Origin: Salegentibacter holothuriorum
Lineage (GTDB): Bacteria > Bacteroidota > Bacteroidia > Flavobacteriales > Flavobacteriaceae
Assembly: GCF_900168045.1 (NCBI RefSeq)
Contig: NZ_FUYY01000006.1
Span: forward strand, 62,001-126,000
DNA length: 64,000 nt
Reading direction: 5' to 3'
Positions within the stretch are counted from its first letter, which is position 1; each line of letters begins with the position of its first letter. This document shows positions 61,086 through 64,000 of this stretch, piece after piece. A program made the position numbers and the translations under genes. Below the pieces are notes generated by a model. That model worked only from the letters and a program-made list of their open reading frames with translations. It had not been told where the DNA came from and searched no databases.

Positions 61086-63509
61086 TCAGGCTTTATCTTT
61101 TAAATCCTGTACTTGTTTTTCAACCTCAGCTTTTGTACCGGTAAAGGTTTTCTGCTGAACTTTGGTTTCACCTTTTCTCGTGGTGGTAATTCTCACTTTT
61201 GCAATGGTTTTATTTCCTTCGGAAGTCATATTTACCTGAATTTCTTCTGAAATGTCTTCAGCATTTATGCCTTCTTCCATTTCTATAGAAGCTCCTTCGT
61301 TAGGAATATCGCCTTCGGTATGGCCTCCAAGAATTGGGGCGATTACTAAACCAATTAAACAGGTTAATTTTATTAGAATATTCATCGAAGGTCCTGAAGT
61401 ATCTTTAAAAGGATCACCAACCGTATCTCCGGTAACTGCGGCTTTATGGGCCTCAGAACCTTTGTAAGTCATTTCGCCATTAATCATAACACCTGCTTCA
61501 AAAGATTTTTTAGCATTATCCCAGGCGCCACCGGCATTATTCTGAAAAATAGCCCAAAGCACACCGCTTACGGTAACACCGGCCATATAACCTCCAAGCA
61601 TTTCAGCAATCAATACATTCTCATACCCAAAAATCATTGGGATCAAAGCGATCGCTATAGGAAAACCAATGGTTAAAACTCCTGGTAACAACATCTCTTT
61701 TAAAGCCGCTTCGGTAGAAATCGCCACACATTTATCATATTCAGGTTTTGCAGTTCCCTCCATAATTCCGGGAATACTTTTAAACTGTCGTCTAACTTCT
61801 TCTACCATTTTCATCGCTGCTTTCCCAACTGATTTCATTGCTAAAGCCGAAAATACAACGGGCACCATTCCACCAATAAACAACATAGCTAAAACAGGTG
61901 CTTTAAAAATATTGATCCCATCTATTCCGGTAAAGGTTACATAAGCCGCAAAAAGCGCAAGTGAAGTTAGCGCTGCCGAAGCGATCGCAAAACCTTTTCC
62001 TGTAGCCGCAGTTGTATTTCCTACCGAATCCAGGATATCTGTACGTTCTCTAACTTCAGCGGGAAGTTCACTCATTTCTGCAATTCCACCTGCATTATCT
62101 GCAATAGGGCCAAAGGCATCAATAGCTAACTGCATTGCGGTAGTAGCCATCATTGCCGAAGCCGCCAGAGCAACACCGTAAAATCCGGCAAAAGCATAAG
62201 AAGCCCAAATTGCGAACGCAAATAATAAAACTGAAAGGAATGTTGAAATCATTCCGGTAGCCAAACCGGCGATAATATTTGTTCCTGCTCCTGTACTTGA
62301 GTTTTGTACGATAGAAAGCACCGGTTTTTTCCCAAGCCCGGTATAATACTCGGTTACTGCTGAAATTACACCTCCAACAACAATCCCTACTAAACAAGCA
62401 TAAAACACCCTAATTGATGCGATATCCATATATTCAAACCCTTCAGCGCCGCCAACAAAAAAGCCCATAGTTAGGGTTTCTTTAGGAAGCATCCAGGTTA
62501 CCAGAAAATAACTGGCAACCGCAACAAGTGCAATAGCCGTCCAGTTTCCAATATTTAATGCTTTTTGAACCTCAGCTTCTTTAGCTGAATTACTGCTAAT
62601 TTTCACTAATAGTGTCCCGATTATAGAAATGATAATTCCTGCACCGGCAATAGCCATAGGTAGTAAAATAGGACCAATTCCACCAAATCCCGAATCGACG
62701 ATATTTCCGCCCATATCTTCAATTATATAGTTTCCTAAAACCATAGCTGCAAGAACGGTGGCTACATAACTTCCAAAGAGATCGGCACCCATTCCGGCTA
62801 CATCCCCAACGTTATCACCCACGTTATCGGCAATAGTTGCAGGGTTTCTAGGATCATCTTCCGGGATTCCAGCTTCAACTTTTCCTACTAAATCGGCACC
62901 AACATCGGCAGCTTTAGTGTAGATCCCGCCACCCACACGGGCAAACAGGGCTATAGATTCGGCACCCAGAGAAAAACCGGCAAGGGTTTCCAGGACAACC
63001 GTCATTTGTGTAGTATTTGTCCATTCCCCACCCATAAAATAATGAAAGAAAAGGATGAAAAAACCTGTAAGCCCCAATACGGCAAGACCGGCAACGCCAA
63101 GTCCCATCACGGTGCCACCTCCAAAAGAAACTTTTAATGCCTGTGGTAAACTTGTTCTGGCTGCCTGAGTGGTCCTTACATTAGTTTTTGTGGCAATTTT
63201 CATTCCCATATTCCCGGCTAGTGCAGAGAAAAATGCTCCAAAAATAAAAGCAACAATAATTAGGTAATGCGTAGTTGGAACCACATAAGCAATAGCCGCC
63301 AGGGCAATACTTGCTCCAACTACAAAAAAGCTAAGTAATTTATATTCTGCATTTAAAAAGGCGAGCGCCCCTTCGTAGATGTGTGAAGAAATATCTTTCA
63401 TCTTGCCGTCCCCGGCGTCCTGTTTAAGTACCCAGGAACGTTTGGCCCACATAAAAACGAGGCCAACGACTGCAAGTATTGCAGGCATATAAATCATCAT
63501 TGATTCCAT
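61086..63509 (-). CDS. hppA: ion-translocating membrane pyrophosphatase (K+-dependent type)
   Basis: The 807-aa protein with about 16 membrane helices couples pyrophosphate hydrolysis to Na+ or H+ transport. The catalytic site reads [20 protein letters not shown] and [17 protein letters not shown], with [10 protein letters not shown] later. [10 protein letters not shown] has Ala where K+-independent enzymes have Lys, so it belongs to the K+-dependent class, in which Na+ pumps are frequent. A C-terminal tail of about 75 aa ([13 protein letters not shown]...QVQDLKDKA) is extra. The soluble pyrophosphatase gene lies just upstream, beyond a terminator. Confidence 0.95.
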   Translation of the reverse strand: MESMMIYMPAILAVVGLVFMWAKRSWVLKQDAGDGKMKDISSHIYEGALAFLNAEYKLLSFFVVGASIALAAIAYVVPTTHYLIIVAFIFGAFFSALAGNMGMKIATKTNVRTTQAARTSLPQALKVSFGGGTVMGLGVAGLAVLGLTGFFILFFHYFMGGEWTNTTQMTVVLETLAGFSLGAESIALFARVGGGIYTKAADVGADLVGKVEAGIPEDDPRNPATIADNVGDNVGDVAGMGADLFGSYVATVLAAMVLGNYIIEDMGGNIVDSGFGGIGPILLPMAIAGAGIIISIIGTLLVKISSNSAKEAEVQKALNIGNWTAIALVAVASYFLVTWMLPKETLTMGFFVGGAEGFEYMDIASIRVFYACLVGIVVGGVISAVTEYYTGLGKKPVLSIVQNSSTGAGTNIIAGLATGMISTFLSVLLFAFAIWASYAFAGFYGVALAASAMMATTAMQLAIDAFGPIADNAGGIAEMSELPAEVRERTDILDSVGNTTAATGKGFAIASAALTSLALFAAYVTFTGIDGINIFKAPVLAMLFIGGMVPVVFSALAMKSVGKAAMKMVEEVRRQFKSIPGIMEGTAKPEYDKCVAISTEAALKEMLLPGVLTIGFPIAIALIPMIFGYENVLIAEMLGGYMAGVTVSGVLWAIFQNNAGGAWDNAKKSFEAGVMINGEMTYKGSEAHKAAVTGDTVGDPFKDTSGPSMNILIKLTCLIGLVIAPILGGHTEGDIPNEGASIEMEEGINAEDISEEIQVNMTSEGNKTIAKVRITTTRKGETKVQQKTFTGTKAEVEKQVQDLKDKA

Positions 63510-63563
63510 ATTAATTGTTAAGTTTTAGTTAATATGGCTAATGTAGTAAATCACTGATAATTA

Positions 63564-63597
63564 AAAAAGCAATAACTTTTTAAGGTTATTGCTTTAA
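63564..63597 (-). terminator. terminator after the soluble pyrophosphatase gene
   Basis: AAAGCAATAAC and GTTATTGCTTT form an 11-bp perfect stem with an 8-base loop and T runs on both sides. It separates the two pyrophosphatase genes. Confidence 0.88.
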
Positions 63598-63619
63598 AAA
63601 ATATATTATGTGAGTGAAA

Positions 63620-64000
63620 CTATGGCTGTATTCCAAACTGCCCTTTATCACCATCAAAATTCTCAAAACGTTCTACACATTCTTTTATAATTCTTCTGGC
63701 TTCTGAGACATCTCCCCAACCACCAACATCTACTTTTTTCTTTTCAAGATCTTTATAGACTTTAAAGAAGTGTTCAATTTCTTTAACCATGTGGCCATTT
63801 AGTTCGTTCAAATCATTCAACCTGTTCCAAATTGGATCTGATACCGGCACACAAATAATCTTTTCATCCGGTCCTTTTTCATCGGCCATATGAAAAACAC
63901 CAATTGGCTTAACTTCCATCACAATACCCGGAAAAGTTGGTTCACTTACCAATACCAAAACGTCTAATGGATCACTATCCTGCGCCAGGGTATTAGGAAT
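63620..64000 (-). CDS. ppa: soluble inorganic pyrophosphatase, 3' part
   Basis: The frame is open to the window edge, so the N terminus is missing. The visible 126 residues begin IPNTLAQDSDPLDVLVLV, containing the family I signature D-S-D-P-L-D, and continue with KIICVPVSDP, HFFKVYKDLEKKKVDV and the C-terminal GWGDVSEARRII. It hydrolyses pyrophosphate in the cytoplasm, in potential competition with the membrane pyrophosphatase next to it. Confidence 0.92.
   Translation of the reverse strand: MPNTLAQDSDPLDVLVLVSEPTFPGIVMEVKPIGVFHMADEKGPDEKIICVPVSDPIWNRLNDLNELNGHMVKEIEHFFKVYKDLEKKKVDVGGWGDVSEARRIIKECVERFENFDGDKGQFGIQP

Noticed and set aside
1-64000. CRISPR array, tRNA or rRNA genes
   Set aside because: No regularly spaced direct repeats and no cloverleaf or rRNA-like stretch were seen by eye in the window.

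Overview
The window is a stretch of chromosome from a member of the Bacteroidota, most likely a marine-type Flavobacteriaceae (Salegentibacter/Gramella/Zunongwangia-like). The evidence is the low G+C, the TAnnTTTG -7 promoter boxes, the near absence of Shine-Dalgarno sequences, a GldA gliding ABC ATPase, a split MetH, ferredoxin-type sulfite reductase with a HEPN tail, and DUF6122/DUF302/DUF2061 proteins. The genus is an inference from protein style, not from a marker gene.

Layout: 1-1007 holds the end of an alpha/beta hydrolase followed at once by a headless sulfatase remnant. 1090-3133 is a two-gene radical-SAM/DUF4130 unit of the putative DNA-repair type. 3180-3729 carries two paralogous small lipoproteins, one acidic and one basic. 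3853-10674 (minus) is housekeeping: polyprenyl synthase, rlmN, queA, aroA, a MazG-like protein, dtd and rsgA. 10882-14805 (minus) is an aromatic amino-acid operon (pheA, aminotransferase, tyrA, DAHP synthase-chorismate mutase). 15225-16142 is gldA. 16278-23286 (minus) is metH (two genes), metF, a PagL-like outer-membrane protein and a GIN-domain lipoprotein. 24490-26577 is an isolated AAA ATPase-DUF4435 gene that looks like a fused PARIS-type defence protein. 26762-32408 (minus) is sulfite reduction and siroheme synthesis. 32532-37657 (minus) is metY-metX-hom-metZ-rrf2. 38540 onward (plus) is metK, an acyl-CoA dehydrogenase, a hydroxyacid dehydrogenase, a universal stress protein, a PLP lyase, a large propeller-amidohydrolase, an aldehyde dehydrogenase with its AraC regulator, a deoxynucleoside kinase and a fatty acid hydroxylase. 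54381-60924 holds lplA, an App1-type phosphatase, and the LigD-Ku end-joining cluster beside a YciF-type protein. The window closes with membrane and soluble pyrophosphatases.

The most striking feature is not a protein. Four very short, unannotated reading frames sit upstream of biosynthetic genes, each loaded with codons for the product amino acid and each followed by an intrinsic terminator. There is a Phe/Tyr leader (run of 8 aromatic codons) before pheA, two tandem Met leaders before metY, and a Cys leader inside the cysH-sir interval. For the first three I can also find mutually exclusive antiterminator pairings in the sequence, and the terminator stems contain G.U wobbles that only pair on the coding-strand RNA. 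Together with a SAM-I riboswitch before metH and a SAM-II riboswitch before metK, this makes the window a dense set of amino-acid and SAM sensing RNA switches.

The second theme is mobile palindromic DNA. A C/G-rich palindrome (CCCCC...GGGGG type) recurs at least eight times. It supplies the stop codons of three genes, and two copies flank a 141-codon in-frame insertion of a DUF559 (Vsr-like) nuclease domain inside the cobalamin region of MetH. A second composite REP-like element occurs twice with compensatory base changes in its arms.
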